A stretch of DNA of 64,000 nucleotides from Cristatella mucedo (lineage: Eukaryota; Bryozoa; Phylactolaemata; Cristatellidae), in assembly GCA_009760855.2 (NCBI GenBank), contig WPIO01000008.1, positions 6,201,501 through 6,265,500 of the forward strand, read 5' to 3'. The position numbers and the translations under genes were made by a program. Below, piece after piece: positions 38,538 to 50,764 of the stretch. A model generated the notes under the pieces. It was not told the DNA's origin. It worked only from the letters and a program-made list of their open reading frames with translations, and ran no database searches. Numbering within the stretch: position 1 is the first letter of the stretch; each line of letters begins with the position of its first letter.

Positions 38538-39590
38538 TAACAATAATAATAAAACACCTGATAAAGTCCCTCAGATAAATCAATCTCGCTCTAGGCACTT
38601 TACATTTTCTGCAAAGGCAACACAATTGAATGGTTAGTGGTAGCATGCTAATAAACAATAAGAATAACATAGTTAGGGGTAACATGCACAGTGTCAGCAT
38701 GCAAATATGGGTAGTGGCAACATTCACAGTGTCAGTCAGCACACATAAGCATATGAAGGTCGAATCACCTGAATGCACTAAAAGCTGTCCTAAATAGATG
38801 CCTTTTTTAGTTTCTTTTGAATTTGGTCAAATCAGGGGATGTCATCCTGAAAGTCGGGAGTGAATTCCAGGCTTTGGGAGCCTACGAACTAAAGACGTGG
38901 TCTCCAAAGGATTTGAGATTTGTACGAAATACATGTACACAGTTCAATTCCGATAAGCGGGTGGTACGATGCTTGGCTTGGATTGACATTAAATCTCATA
39001 GGTAGGGACCTACAAGTGAGGAAAACCATCTTGAATTCGATGCGTTGCTTGACTGGGAGCCAGTGCAGGTCGGCGAGGAGTGTTGTGATCTGGCAACTGT
39101 GACTCTCACGACAGACAAGCCGAGCTGCAGAGTTTCGCACCAGCAGTGAGCATCTGATTGCACAAACAGGAAGACCTGCAATCAGTGAGTTACCGAATTC
39201 AAGACGGGATGTCACAAATGCATAGACCAACTTAGATATGGTATCCTTGTTTAAACGAGCCCGAATTTTAGCAATTTTATGTCGCTGAAAGTAGGGAGGC
39301 TTAATTGAGGAGCTGATGAGATCGTCTAGTGAAAAATCACTTTGGAACATGACACATAGATTTTGTATAGATTCAACAGGAGATTTGCTGACAAAGTCAA
39401 TTTTGAGCGTTAGCCCTTCCAATTTTCAAATCACATCTAGTTTGCCCATAACTAGTAAGTTGGTTTTATCATCTTCCAATTTAAGAAAATTTGCTGCCAT
39501 CCATTGCGGATGTCATAAATACACGTGGCGCGAGAGTTGAGAGAATTCGATGTGATGGGAGGGATCAAAGCAAAGGTACAATAATATAAG
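38538..39590 (-). mobile_element. LINE family B antisense copy, about 1 kb
   Basis: Runs from (ATT)n and the hairpin tail at 38538-38610 to the region just after the RT palm near 39590. The minus-strand frame contains SKLVYAFVTSRLEFGNSLIA and LLADLHWLPVKQRIEFK. Frames are broken. Confidence 0.8.
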
Positions 39591-40119
39591 TGCCCATAGT
39601 TTCCAAAGAATCTCACGACCTTGGCATCTTCTTACCCTTTGAAAAATCAGTGCTGCATTTAGGGAAACAATTAGTCCTTTTCATTCATGGAAGTGAATGC
39701 GGAATCGCAGCCTCAGGGAGTCCTCAGTATCGACAACTGACAAACCTCATTAAACTCAGCCCTGGTAAAGAGCTCTAGCATTCCATCAATGTAAAACTCA
39801 AATAATCTCTGGAATCGAACTTAATAACGTAGACATATACAGTTCACTGTTTAAGGTTTCACTCACCACTTGATATTAACCCAGGGGTATATCGCTTGCA
39901 CTTCACAGCTCAGGTCTTGGTGGAGTCCTGCAGATAGCGATTCTTGTTGCAAGCTGCTATCGAGGTGACTACATTAGCAGACTAAGATTACTAAATCAGC
40001 AGCTTCTGTTGCCAATGGTATTTAAGCGTAAGATGTGACAGCAAATTTATTGTTCAGGCAGAGCTTGAGAGCACGAGAAGGCTGCAACTTGCCCCAAAAG
40101 TTCAGCTACGTATGAAAGA
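39591..40119. other. No gene recognised
   Basis: May contain LINE-A debris near 40000-40110 (CAGCAGCTTCTGTTGCCAA), the inverse of the family A 3' region. Confidence 0.3.
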
Positions 40120-40312
40120 CGTAATGGTTCACTAGGTAAGGCGGTTGCTTTTCACAACCTCGTCCTCGAGGTCATGGGCTCGAATCCTGTCGTGGGTGAT
40201 CCTTTCTCGCCACTGCAAGCGGTGGGGAAAGTCGTCAAGGCTCTTCAGTCGCTATACAAGAAGAGGCTGCTAAATCAGCTAGTATTTATTTTATTAATAT
40301 ACTTAAGGAGCC
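40120..40312 (+). mobile_element. SINE-A copy
   Basis: A tRNA-like head with TGGTTCACTAGGTAAGGCGG and the B box GGCTCGAATCC; body with GCCACTGCAAGCGGTGG; tail with GCTGCTAAATCAGCTAGTAT and T-rich end. Confidence 0.75.
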
Positions 40313-40837
40313 AAGCCACGGCCGGCCTGATGGAACAGCATAGGAAGTTCGTTCAGTATCAGGTGGTCAACAGCAAGCTCTCACAGCTGCTTCAGATAAG
40401 GAGACACACGGCCGAACCTCTGGGATTCTAAACAAGCCTTGCAGCCCTTTCCATCACCAGCTCAAGCGGCCTAATTGCTTTTCTTCGGTAGCCCACCTAA
40501 AATGAAATGGCATTAATCGAACCTAGACAGATCCAAGTACATTGCTAAAATATTAGCAAGCTGAAATGGTAAATAGGTAAGGATCGAACTGATAGCTAGC
40601 TATCGAGGCAGTCTTCACATGCAACGTTCAAAGCTTAGGAAGTTATCGACAAGGACAACTAAATTGTGAGCACTTTGTGACAGTCGCACAACAGAATCGC
40701 CCATGAGCAGATTGCAGTAAATTAGCCGACATCCAGAATCGAATAGTCGCCAGGCAAGCATTCAGTTAATCAGTAACTACAGCAAATTCCGCCGGTTTGA
40801 ATGACACATAAAGCTGAGTACGGTCAGCTTAAATTTT
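40313..40837. other. No gene recognised; possible LINE-A debris at left
   Basis: GAGCCAAGCCACGGCCGGCC at 40309-40328 resembles the inverse of the family A 3' region. The remainder shows nothing supported. Confidence 0.3.
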
Positions 40838-42425
40838 AGAGCCTATTCCACGGGCCCAAATAATTTTCCCCAGAGGTTGAGTGGAAATTGAGAATAGCAA
40901 AGTATCAAGGACGGACCCTTGAGAGACTCCACAGGTGACATAAGTCTGGTGAATAAAACCTAACCCCCACACAACATGGATTGAATACGATTGGTCACGT
41001 AGGATTTAAACCACGCCAGTGTCTCGTCTGCCAGATCGATCGTTATTCTCAATGGTTCAAGGAGGATATCGTAATTAGTAGTGTCGAAGGCAGCAGATAG
41101 ATCGAGCAGACGTAGGTCAGTGACATTCCAGTCATCGTTGCTGTATAGGATGTCTTTGGTTACACCAAGGGGAGCAGTTTCAGTGGAGCAGTGTTTCCTG
41201 AATCTCGACTGAGATTTTTCTGACAATTCTTTTGAATGCGTCTTTCAAGCTGCTTTGAGATATCTTTTGGAGAATCTTTGAAAAAGGTATAAAGGAAACT
41301 TGGAGGTAGTTTTCTAAGACCACTGAATGCCAACAGGCTTTTTAAGAATTGGTCGATCGATGGCAGAGTTGAGAAGACTCTTGAAAAACCTTAACGTCCA
41401 GAAAAAAATAATAATTTTAGTTATGCCTGTACTGTGTTTTCGGCCAGTGAAGACAGCCGAGGTGATGGTATGGAATCTTTAATAAAGAGCTTTTTTTTAT
41501 ACCAAACTATATTATGGTGGCCACTTTGCATGCAGAAACCTCAGAAAATCTTGCGGAAGATCGCCGGGTGCTACTAATCAATTACTTAATTCGGAGGGGG
41601 CCTAATAAAGGCCCGCATACGAGCTATTATTTCAACGAAGAAAGCTGAAAACTTGCCGGCTAAGCCAAAAGTATCTGTGAGTGAGATCACTCAGAGCTGC
41701 AAAGCAAATTAGTGACTGCCTTATCAATTGGTTTGGGTCTGCCTGGTAGCACTTTTGTTTTCGAATGAAACACGTAACCAAGGCTTTTTTAAGCTTCAGT
41801 GTGAACACAGAATGAGGCCTTTGAAGTTGGCTAGGTCATCGTCAGACTGTTAAAGTGGCTTTTGGGCCAGTGAATAACCCGATGCATCGTGGAAGTTTTT
41901 GGTGAACTGACAGTAATCTCTACGAGTCTGTACATGAACAGAGTGTACTAGAGGATGCGTCGAGGGCACTCACATTTTCTATGTTCACTGCATCCCTGAG
42001 GGTATCGAGGCTGTCTGCCATGTCTGGGTGCAGATCAAGAAGAACAACGTCAGAAAAAGATTTTACAATTTATCAGGATTAGTGCTTTTGAAGTTGCCTA
42101 GTTAGCAAAGTTCGATGCTACCTCAGTCATACAACTGAACAAAGGCAGTAAATTAGATCAAGCAATGATCCGAAGTGGTCAGCTAGCACACTATAGGGTC
42201 AGAGGAGCAGGCGTACTTTGTTGTGATTACGAGATCTAGAATGTGGCCACCGATATGAGTGTTGTGATTAACGCGTTGAACGAACCATACTTCTCCAAGA
42301 AGTAAAAAAATAAGTGGACATGATTGTTGCTCGAGTTGTTAAAGTGAAAGCTGTAGTCAACTGAAATTAATGACGGCATGCCACAGGTGCATATTATCGC
42401 TATGAACTCCAAAGACTCCTACATA
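40838..42425 (-). mobile_element. LINE family A, antisense, with endonuclease remnant
   Basis: Minus strand from right to left: 42100-42425 encodes the end of an APE-type endonuclease (NHNTHIGGHILDLVITTKY, then TSDHCLI), a linker of about 700 bp, then RT from about 41400 with LLDLSAAFDTTNYDILLEPL and GVSQGSVLD. Stops are frequent. It is the only family A copy in the window that reaches the endonuclease; its 3' end is missing. Confidence 0.75.
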
Positions 42426-42469
42426 ACCAAGGTTTGACAGCCAAAGTATCGCCCCTAGAATCTGTTAAA

Positions 42470-44015
42470 AAGAAGAAAGTTAGCCCATGCATTTGCGACA
42501 TCTCGTCTCTTTTCTATAACGCATTGCTTATCCACCTATCAGCCTATCCAAGCAGACGCCTACAGCTGGTAGAAGACGTTGCAGCGAGGGTTACTTTCTG
42601 AGAGCGTCGCAGTGATTTTCTTAAATCACTTCTCACTGACCTGCACTGGCCCGTAATCGAGCAGCTCATCGACTTCAAGATTCGGTCGCTCACTTTTAGG
42701 CCCATTTATTCTTTGGCTCTAGCCTACCTATCAGAACTTCTCAGTCAATAGGCTAGCCGTCGTACTACCCGCGATATTTCAAGTAGTCTAGCTATGCCTC
42801 GAATCAATCTCAAACCCTATGGAGAATGTGCTTTTAGTTTGTATGCTCCTAGAGGCTGGAACTCACTCCTGACTGACGTCACATCATCCCCCACCCGATT
42901 CGACGGCAATAAAAAAGCTGAGAACACAGCTATCTCTCATAGCATTTGCTCGTTTCTTGAGATTTGTTCTTTGAATGGTTATGCGTGCTTGAATGTGCAA
43001 GTTACCACTGACCATACTAGGTAATAATAATAATAATAATAATTCACTTGATAAAGCGCCCTCAGAGAACTCAATCTCTTTCTAGGCGATTTACATTTGC
43101 TGCAAAGGCAAACAAAATTGAATGGTGATTAATATCATGCTTTAACGAAATGAATAATATGGTTAGGGGTGACATGCACAGGGTCAGCATGCAAATGTGG
43201 TTAGTGGCAGCATGCACAGTGTCAGCACGCATAAGCACATCAAGGACAAATCACAGGGACCCACTAAATGCTGTCCTAAATAGGTGTATTTTTAGGTTCC
43301 TTTTAAATGTGGTCAGGTCAGGGGATGTTGTGACGCAGGTCGGGAGGGAGTTCCAGGCTTTGGAAGCATATGAACTAAATGCACGGTCTCCAAAGGATTT
43401 GAGGTTTGTACGAGGTATTTCTAGACTGTTGGATTCCGAAAAGCCGGTGGTACGATGCTTGGCCTGATGGGGGAGTATGTCGGAGAGATAGGCTGGAGCT
43501 ATACAATGAAGGGACCTAAAAGTGAGCGACAAAACGCGACAAAACCTTGAAGTCAATCCGTTGCTTGACTGGTAGCAAGTGCAGGTCGGCGAAAAGTGGA
43601 GTAATGTGGCAACTGCGACGCTTACGGCAGACAAGTCTAGCTGCCGAGTTTTGCACCAGCTGCAATCGCCTGATCGCACATGCTGGTAGGCCAGTAAACA
43701 CTTAGTTGCAGAAGTCAAGACGGGATGTCACGAATGCATGGACCAACTTGGACGTGGTATCCTTATCTAAACAAGCCCGAATTTTAGCAATGCTATGAAG
43801 CTGAAAATAGGCGGATTTGACTGTGGAGCTGATATGGTCGTCTAACGAGAGGTCGCTTTGGAACGTTGATAGGTTGATGAGGTACGTTGATATTGTGCAT
43901 GCTTCCACTAACCATATGGCCATATTTCCTTGACAGCGCACGTAAAGCGCCAGGTAAATGATTAAATGCTCCAGGGGCATTATGCAAATGTTTCATTAAT
44001 ATTATTCTTATTATT
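42470..44015 (+). mobile_element. LINE family B copy split by an antisense LINE-B
   Basis: 42470-43020 encodes the post-RT region; the 3' UTR and tail (GTAAAGCGCCAGGTAAATGA, then ATT repeats) resume at about 43887-44015. The interval 43022-43880 is an antisense family B copy. Confidence 0.7.
43022..43880 (-). mobile_element. LINE family B inserted antisense into LINE-B
   Basis: Starts with (TAA)n on the plus strand, the hairpin tail and 3' UTR, and reaches the region after the RT palm at about 43870. The minus-strand frame contains DLTTFKRNLKIHLFRTAFSG. Better preserved than its host, so younger. Confidence 0.8.
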
Positions 44016-44017
44016 AT

Positions 44018-44530
44018 TAGCTTCCTTTAAATGTCGTCAAGTCAGGGGGATGTCGTGCTGGTAGTTGAGGATGAGATGCATTCATTAGCACCACTCTAAC
44101 TGGAGACAAGGACGCCAAAGGATTTTAGTTACACTAAAGATTTGCCGATTTTACAGCCTCATTTATATTTAGCGGCTTAAGAGCCGTAGGGGCTATCACT
44201 CTCGTTTCCAGTGAGCAACTTAAATAAATTTCCTGCTGCTGAACTCAAACATAAGTACTCGAATTCCATCAAAAGACTGATTTGTAAGACGAGAAACCAA
44301 GTGATTTTTCGTAAGGGGAGCTGGTGAGATACGACTTGATTAGCATCAGTTCACATAGGTTAGTCGAAGTGAGAAAATGAATGCATTTCGAAAAGTAAGT
44401 GACAAAAACTGTAATTCAATACTCTGCTCAGTAGTGAGATAGTGCAAGTCAGCCTGAAGGGATTTAATGCAGATGTCGAAACGTCAGTTCCAGACCTAAC
44501 TACCTTGCTGCAGAGTTTCGCAGCAGCGGC
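44018..44530 (-). mobile_element. LINE family B, degenerate, interrupted by a SINE-A fragment
   Basis: 44018-44130 and 44255-44530 match family B antisense with many changes. 44150-44220 matches the SINE-A body (GAGCCGTAGGGGCTATCACT). Confidence 0.5.
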
Positions 44531-44734
44531 TTATTGCACTGGCCATATACATTGTAAATTTATCTCAATTAGGAAATTACAACCGGTTCTATTTACTCGG
44601 CTTTTACTATCAGGGAATCTGTATAATATTTTAAGTAAGATAGTATTTAATTCCATATTTTGCACACAATAGTTTTATGGTTGGGGGTCGCCACAACATG
44701 AGGAACTCTATTAAAGGGTAAATAGATTAGGAAG

Positions 44735-44995
44735 GTTGAAAACATTTGATTTAGTGGGTTTCTGCAACTTGTCCTTTGTGTCCTTATGCGTGCTAACACT
44801 GCATACTGCCATGAACCATACTTACATGCTGACCCTATACATGTCATTCCTAACCACTTTATTCTTGCCGTTTATTTAGCATGCTACCACTAACCATTTA
44901 ATCGTGCTTCCGTTGCAGCAAATTTAAAGCACCTGGAAAGAGGTTGAGTTCTCTGAGGGTGCTTTATCAAGTGTGTTAATATTATTATTGGTCGG
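44735..44995 (+). mobile_element. LINE family B 3' end
   Basis: TTTAGTGGGTTTCTGCAACT, then ACATGCTGACCCTATACATG, then AAAGCACCTGGAAAGAGGTT, TTCTCTGAGGGTGC and ATT repeats. About 260 bp. Confidence 0.7.
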
Positions 44996-45664
44996 GGCGA
45001 GTACATTAAGCACTGGGCAAAAGCTGAGTAATTCTCTAGCTCCTTTTTCAGCAAGATAGAAAGGATCGGAGAGTCTATCACTAAGGTAGCAGCTTCCCTA
45101 TTGGACACTGGCCCGTCACTATTATTCCCACAAAACTCATATCCCTTAAGTTAGTGAAGCAACTAAATGTGTGCATTCAAGGTGGTCACGAGTTACCTAA
45201 TCCTGGTATTCATCTCTCAGTCAAAGAAGACTACTTTCCCACTAGACCCTATTCACCCTGTTCTACTTTTTCGATGCACAGATGTGCTGCTGTGATGCAT
45301 TGCTAACACAAATATGTCCTTAGACTCAGGTCTGGCAAGCCCGATACCCTCTGCACCCCTCAAAAAGGCTGCTGTTAGGCTACTAATTAGGTAAACAACG
45401 CCAGGAAACAATATCCTAAACAACTTCTGCCCAGTCTCCTTTTTACCTTCCTATCAAGGACACTGGAACGAGTTGTGGCAGACCATCTGAACTCTTGTAT
45501 TGAAACTTCAAACCTAGACAGTAAGTTCTAGTCTGGCGGTAGAGCTAATCACTCAACAGATTCAGCAATACTTTGGGTATATAGCGACCTCATAAGGAGT
45601 TCAGATTCAGATAGAAGAAAATTCTTTCTGCTTGTTTTGCTTGATCGCTCGGCAGCGTTGCTGA

Positions 45665-45862
45665 TTACCAATAATAGCAATAATAATATTGCACTTGATA
45701 AAGCATGCTAAGAGAACTCAATCTCTCTCAAAGCGGTTTATGTTTGCTGCAAAGGGAAACGCGATTGAATGGTGAGTAGTATCATGCTTGATAAACAACA
45801 TGAATAACATGGTTAGGGGTGACATGCACGGGGTCAGCATGCAAATGTGGTTAGTGGCAGCA
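45665..45862 (-). mobile_element. LINE-B 3' end inserted antisense
   Basis: ATAATAATATTGCACTTGAT, then CATGCTAAGAGAACTCAATC, then the 3' UTR down to GGCAGCAAG, where the host element resumes. Confidence 0.75.
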
Positions 45863-46257
45863 AGTCCGCCTCGAGTGCCTCTCATCTCACCTTGGCATCA
45901 CAGGCACTATTTCACATGGTTCAGGTCCTATCTTAGTGGGAGACATCCGAGTATTGATGGAGAAGGACAAAGATAGATCACGCAAGGAAAGGTGGAAGTA
46001 CGGTATACCTTGGCCTCAGTGCTTGGTCCGCTTCTTCAATAGTTATAATCTCCCTCTTGCCAATGTAGCTGCCAATCATAATCCAGGCTTTCACTTTTTA
46101 GAGATGACCCTCAGTTTAACCTTCGCTTTGATTCTGCTCAACCCTCAGCACTTCAAATTCGCACAACAACCTAGCTGAATGTTCGCTAAAATCCATATAT
46201 GAATGGTAGTGGACTCTCAAATTGAAGGGAGATACAACCATCATGCTAAGTGCAGTT

Positions 46258-46540
46258 TGAAGATATGCAGGCATGTACTGTTCCTCTGTTAACCCGCCTG
46301 TGAACAGATGTTGGATTCATCATCGGGGTCGGCCGATAGGTGCACAGCTGTGATCCGCCACTGATTAATCACCGGGACAGGCCTGTGCAGAGCCGTGGTT
46401 GAGCAGTGGGACTTGTGTGGGAGAGAGGAGTGAAGGGAGTCGTGCTTCCCTCTGCTCAGTTTTTTGTTGACTGAACTGCTGGTGCTGGTCATCGGCTGGC
46501 TTCTGTGAAGTGTGCGAACCAGACTAAAATTCGGGTTTTC
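46258..46540 (-). repeat. Rep-X copy, antisense, inside LINE-B
   Basis: The minus strand has GTCTGGTTCGCACACTTCAC, AGAAGCCAGCCGATGACC and ATCGGCCGACCCCGATGATG, in the order seen at 569-861. Confidence 0.6.
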
Positions 46541-47262
46541 TGAGACAGAAATGTTACATCTAAATGAAGGCATGCGTAACGTCCTGTCTTGACTAAAGTA
46601 ACTCGATGCTTGTTAGGCTAATAGCCTGCAAAATCAGATGCTTACAGTTGTTGCAAAACTCTGCTGCAATGCTTGCCTGTCGTGAGTGTCGCATTTGCCA
46701 CATCACACCATTTCTCGCCGATCGGCACTGGCACCTAATCAAGCAGGCGTCGAATTCAAGTTTCTGTCACTCACTCTTAGGTCTCATCATTCTCTTACTC
46801 CAGCCCACCTATCAGAACTACTCTGTCACCATTATTGGCATTTCGCCACCTGCTTTTCTGAATCAAATAGTTTAGCTATACCTTGCACGAACCTTAAATT
46901 CTTTGGAGACCATGCATTTAGCTCGTGTGCACCCAAAGCCTGGAACTCACTCCTGACTGACGTCACGACATCTCCGTACTTGACGACATTTAAAGGTAGC
47001 TGAAAAAGCAGTTGTTTATCACATCATTTAATGGGTCATTGTGATTCGTCCTTTGTGTGCTAATGACTGCTGACACTAAGCATGCTACCACTAACCCTAG
47101 TTACATGCTGACACTGTGCACATTACCACTAACCTTGTTATGCTTTTTGACATGGTGCATGTTACCACTAACCATTCGATCATATTTCCTTCAAATTAAA
47201 GTTTAAGTGCTAAGAAAGAGATTTTAGTTCTCTGAGTGTGCTATGCGAATATATTATTAATT

Positions 47263-47399
47263 TTACTATTATTAGCATACTCCCAGAATGAAGCTCTCTC
47301 ATATGGTGTGGCTAACTGAAGCATAATTAGCAACTGGTGGCGAAGTATCGCAAATTACGTTTTGCAGCGATCTGGATATACAAGACCAGGATCTTACTG
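47263..47399. other. No feature recognised
   Basis: Short sequence beyond the GPCR 3' end. Confidence 0.3.
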
Positions 47400-47405
47400 T
47401 TTATT
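47400..47405 (-). promoter_or_regulatory. Candidate polyadenylation signal of the adhesion GPCR gene
   Basis: An AATAAA hexamer on the minus strand lies about 190 bp beyond the receptor stop codon. The position is suitable for the transcript 3' end, but nothing else confirms it. Confidence 0.35.
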
Positions 47406-47596
47406 CATTGACCCTTTGCAGAGCAAAATAGTTTGTAGAGATACAAAAACTAAATGCGATGACGGCAAAAACAGGAAAATATGACATATGTACAGCATTT
47501 AGTTAATGCTGTGTAAATACTTCAAATCAAGATTTCTTAAAACGATTTCCTTGTTTGGTAGAATACAATGATAAATCCTATTACACAGCTCCGACT

Positions 47597-47931
47597 CTAT
47601 CTGCGATGTCTAGTAGGATTTTTGGATAGCGGCCGTAGGTTGTAGGATCGAGAAGATTGCAGTGACGTGAAGGATAGTTCTATACGTGTGGTGCTAGTAC
47701 TTCTGCTCATAGTACTGCTGCTCTCTTCAGAAGTTGACAACAGCCGTGACGAGGTCTGGCCACCGCAGCATTCTGCTCTCCATTCTTTCCCCAGATCCTT
47801 TTCGCGTACGCATTGAAAGACGAAGATAAATAGCCCTTGGAGTGTATTGCAAATGCAGAACATCCACTGAAAAATGGTTCTGGCTGTTGCGTCAGGCAGA
47901 AATGCAAAGAAGCCGACTATCCAAGTCAGAC
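47597..47931 (-). CDS. Adhesion GPCR, last exon: end of TM6, TM7 and cytoplasmic tail
   Basis: After the acceptor AG at 47933-47932 the minus strand reads GLTWIVGFFAFLPDATART, then a TM7 segment containing NTLQGLFIFVF, then CVREKDLGKEWRAECCG. L-T-W at the end of TM6 and N-S/T-L-Q-G-x-F-I-F in TM7 are hallmarks of adhesion-class (B2) receptors, as is K-E-W-R just after TM7. A Ser/Thr-rich tail of about 65 residues follows and ends at a stop codon at 47599-47597. Such tails are usual targets of phosphorylation and arrestin or PDZ binding; no clear PDZ-binding end is seen. The entry phase (1) matches the exon ending at 53532, so V-L-L-G is completed across the 5.6-kb intron. Confidence 0.85.
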
Positions 47932-48687
47932 CTGGAAAGACGGGCATAGCATATCTTCAGGTTCTCGCTTGTAGAACTTTTATTTAGACCTCTCATACTA
48001 ATAGCGGATCGCTGTCGTCAAAGTGCAACCGAAACAGGTCTTACTCATGTGAAAGCTACACAATTGGTATCTGGGAGTCTATGACTTAAAAAGTGGGGCA
48101 GCAGAGCTCCAACACCATACATTCAATGTCTAAGGAATATCCACCATTATTTCTAGCCCATGGCAGGCCGCGATTATTGCTTTTACAATTAATCACTCAA
48201 ATTTATTATTATGTTTGAGTCAGGAAATTTAATACTTCATTGCTGAGTACATTGGAATTATAAATTGCATGCATGATAACCAAGGCCCTCTAGTCTTATT
48301 GCTCTTTGCACGACGATGCTGATATGGTAGCTTGCTAACTCGTTGACTCTACGTTATTCTAAAAGTTCTCGTTCTTATGAGCGAAAGAGTTTTTTGGATC
48401 GATGGAGTTTATTTTCCCCACTTTTCTCATTTTTTTCTGCATCTCTCTTCATTTTTCATTATAGCCACAGCATTCTTTCGGAGACACAAGCCATAATAGG
48501 AGCTCTTTAGCTATACCGGAAACGCTCGGCATGAATATCCTCATCTAAGGTAACCTTTAAGCCTTTATGCATGCAGAAAGAGATTCTTGCATTAAATCAG
48601 CAGATTTTTCGCAAGCGGTATTGCGATATATGGTTTCTCTTTTTATAAGTAGGTAATTCAAAGATGAAGGTTAATAGCCTTGATAAA

Positions 48688-48688
48688 A

Positions 48689-48752
<64 letters not shown>
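48688..48752. repeat. (GA)n microsatellite
   Basis: About 65 bp of GA repeats. Confidence 0.95.
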
Positions 48753-48753
<1 letters not shown>

Positions 48754-50057
48754 CAGGTATTCATGCAATTTGGAATCTCACTCTCATCCAAAAAACGTTG
48801 ATATTTTTCAATCAAATATATCTGTGACTTAATAGCTGGAAGTATCGTATTATTGAGGTGCATGTTTCAGGTTTAGTATTACTTCCACGTCAGGTAATGT
48901 CTCAACCAATAGCCATTTCATCTGGCATAAACGTGAGGGAGAAGTGCAGACAATATGCAAGCTAGCGAGCGAGTAAACTGGCAAAACTGAGTGAGAGAGG
49001 GTCAGGCTCGCGCTTTCTAGCTGCTGAGCACGATGTGAGCCATTTGCTCCCGATTGGGCAGTTAACCGCTTCGCTTGGCACTTGTGCAGCTATGCCAACA
49101 GCCTACGTACTTCTACGCTCTGTAAAAACCAACGGAACGCCACAGTGCTAAAACAAATATAACACATTACGTAATATGAGATGGAATCTGACCGGCACCT
49201 AAAAATGGCACATTGTGTTGGCCTCGAGTTTGAGCCTACGACTTCCAGAACTCTAAGGCCTATGTTACCCATACAACTCGACAAGTGGGGAAAATAAAAG
49301 GCTCTCGGTTGTCATAGTTCCTCCTGGCTGTGTAGAGTTAATGAGTCTTATACACTTTCCCGTTGTAAAACTAGAACCTTCAAAAATCTGGGACGGCAAT
49401 AGCGAATATATTGACCCAACATATAGGAATGCAGGCTATCACAATAATATTGGCGATCAGGAACAGTAAAGGAGACCGAAAGTATGAATCTCGGGAAAAC
49501 ATGGGTATTCTGGTGTCAATCCAGAGAGAGCTGCATTACGAAAAACTGCCTAAAGCCAGCGAGATTTTTTTTAAATCTCAACGGCGATAATCTAATACTT
49601 TTCAAGCTGCTTGCACAAGTTCGTGGATAATCGCCGCCGACGCCGACACCAGAAATTATTATGAAGAATTTCACTAGGGTCTATGGGTCTTTGGAGGTTA
49701 GTCTCGTGTTTAGAAGTGCTAGATTACCATAAGCAATAGGTCATATCTAATCTCTAGTACCTCTCACCTATTGAACTGATTGGTTTCTATGCTGATAGCA
49801 TTGTCTTAACGCATGAATTGCGAACGTCGCAAATGCCCAAAGTACAGCCTAATTAATTGCCTTGTGAGTACACTCTGATATAGACGGTCAGCCCATGTCT
49901 ACGAACATTGCTTGTCTCTTGAATAGACCATAATAAAAATTTATGCATGCAATGTATGCCTATCCAAGCCTACACATACGAAATTTGTTATTGAAAGGTA
50001 CACTGGGCTTTATTGATAAAATAAAAATTAAGCAGACTATTCTACACTTTAGAGGCA

Positions 50058-50160
50058 TATGAATCATTCCCTTTACAGCAGATGTAAAGCGCCTTGAGAG
50101 AGATTGAGTTCTCTGAGGGCGCTTTATCAAGTACATTATTATTATTCTTATTATTATTGT
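50058..50160 (+). mobile_element. LINE-B 3' tail fragment
   Basis: TCCCTTTACAGCAGATGTAA, then GCGCCTTGAGAGAGATTGAG, TTCTCTGAGGGCGC and ATT repeats: a good example of the terminal hairpin. Confidence 0.75.
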
Positions 50161-50730
50161 GTGAGTTAACAAATACTAAGCCATTCGAGAAATACTCCCA
50201 CGAAGCCGCAAAGGTCGTATCCCAAGGCACTACTGAGTTCACCTTACTCTGAATTGACTTTAGCTTGGGATCTGATAGTAGAACACTAAAAGTTTGAATA
50301 TAAACTTGGCAGAACTAGATCTTTTTCTAGGCTGCATTTTGATTAGTTGGCGATAACATGAACAGAATGAGCATTGGCCAACCGACAGCGGCCATTTCGC
50401 TGGATGGAGCAAATCTTGCGAAGATAAGGTACGTTTTTACTCCTTTAAAAATATAGGTAATTCAGAAGATTTGGTGATGTCTGTTAGTAGTAGGCTCAGG
50501 CTTTATTAGCTTCAGAACTGAAGCTGTTGCCCCCCTCCCCCGGGAAGATTAGAGGTTGTTAAAGTTACAAATGATCGACTTGGGCCTGAAGAGCGGCCGT
50601 ACAAGTGCGTCAGAAGAGTACTTAGTACGATGTGATGCTTGATTAGTAGTTATTTCAGAATTTAGACTCGTGCTACGAAATAATGAGAACTGCAGGTGAG
50701 TAACAGAAACTTCAATTCAATACGCATCCT

Positions 50731-50764
50731 GATATGGTGCCAGGCAGACGCCTAGCACCATATC
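50731..50764. repeat. Perfect 10-bp inverted repeat plus a third arm
   Basis: GATATGGTGC at 50731-50740 pairs with GCACCATATC at 50755-50764 over a 14-nt loop; a second GCACCATATC occurs at 50779-50788. Confidence 0.8.

Larger units (their letters stand above)
45355..47262 (+). mobile_element. LINE family B mosaic copy (RT start to 3' end)
   Basis: 45355-45660 covers the RT finger region, 45863-46250 the palm (TGGTTCAGGTCCTATCTTAG region), and 46580-47262 the post-RT domain and 3' end with an ATT-like tail. It is interrupted by an antisense LINE-B 3' end and a Rep-X copy. All frames are broken. Confidence 0.7.
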
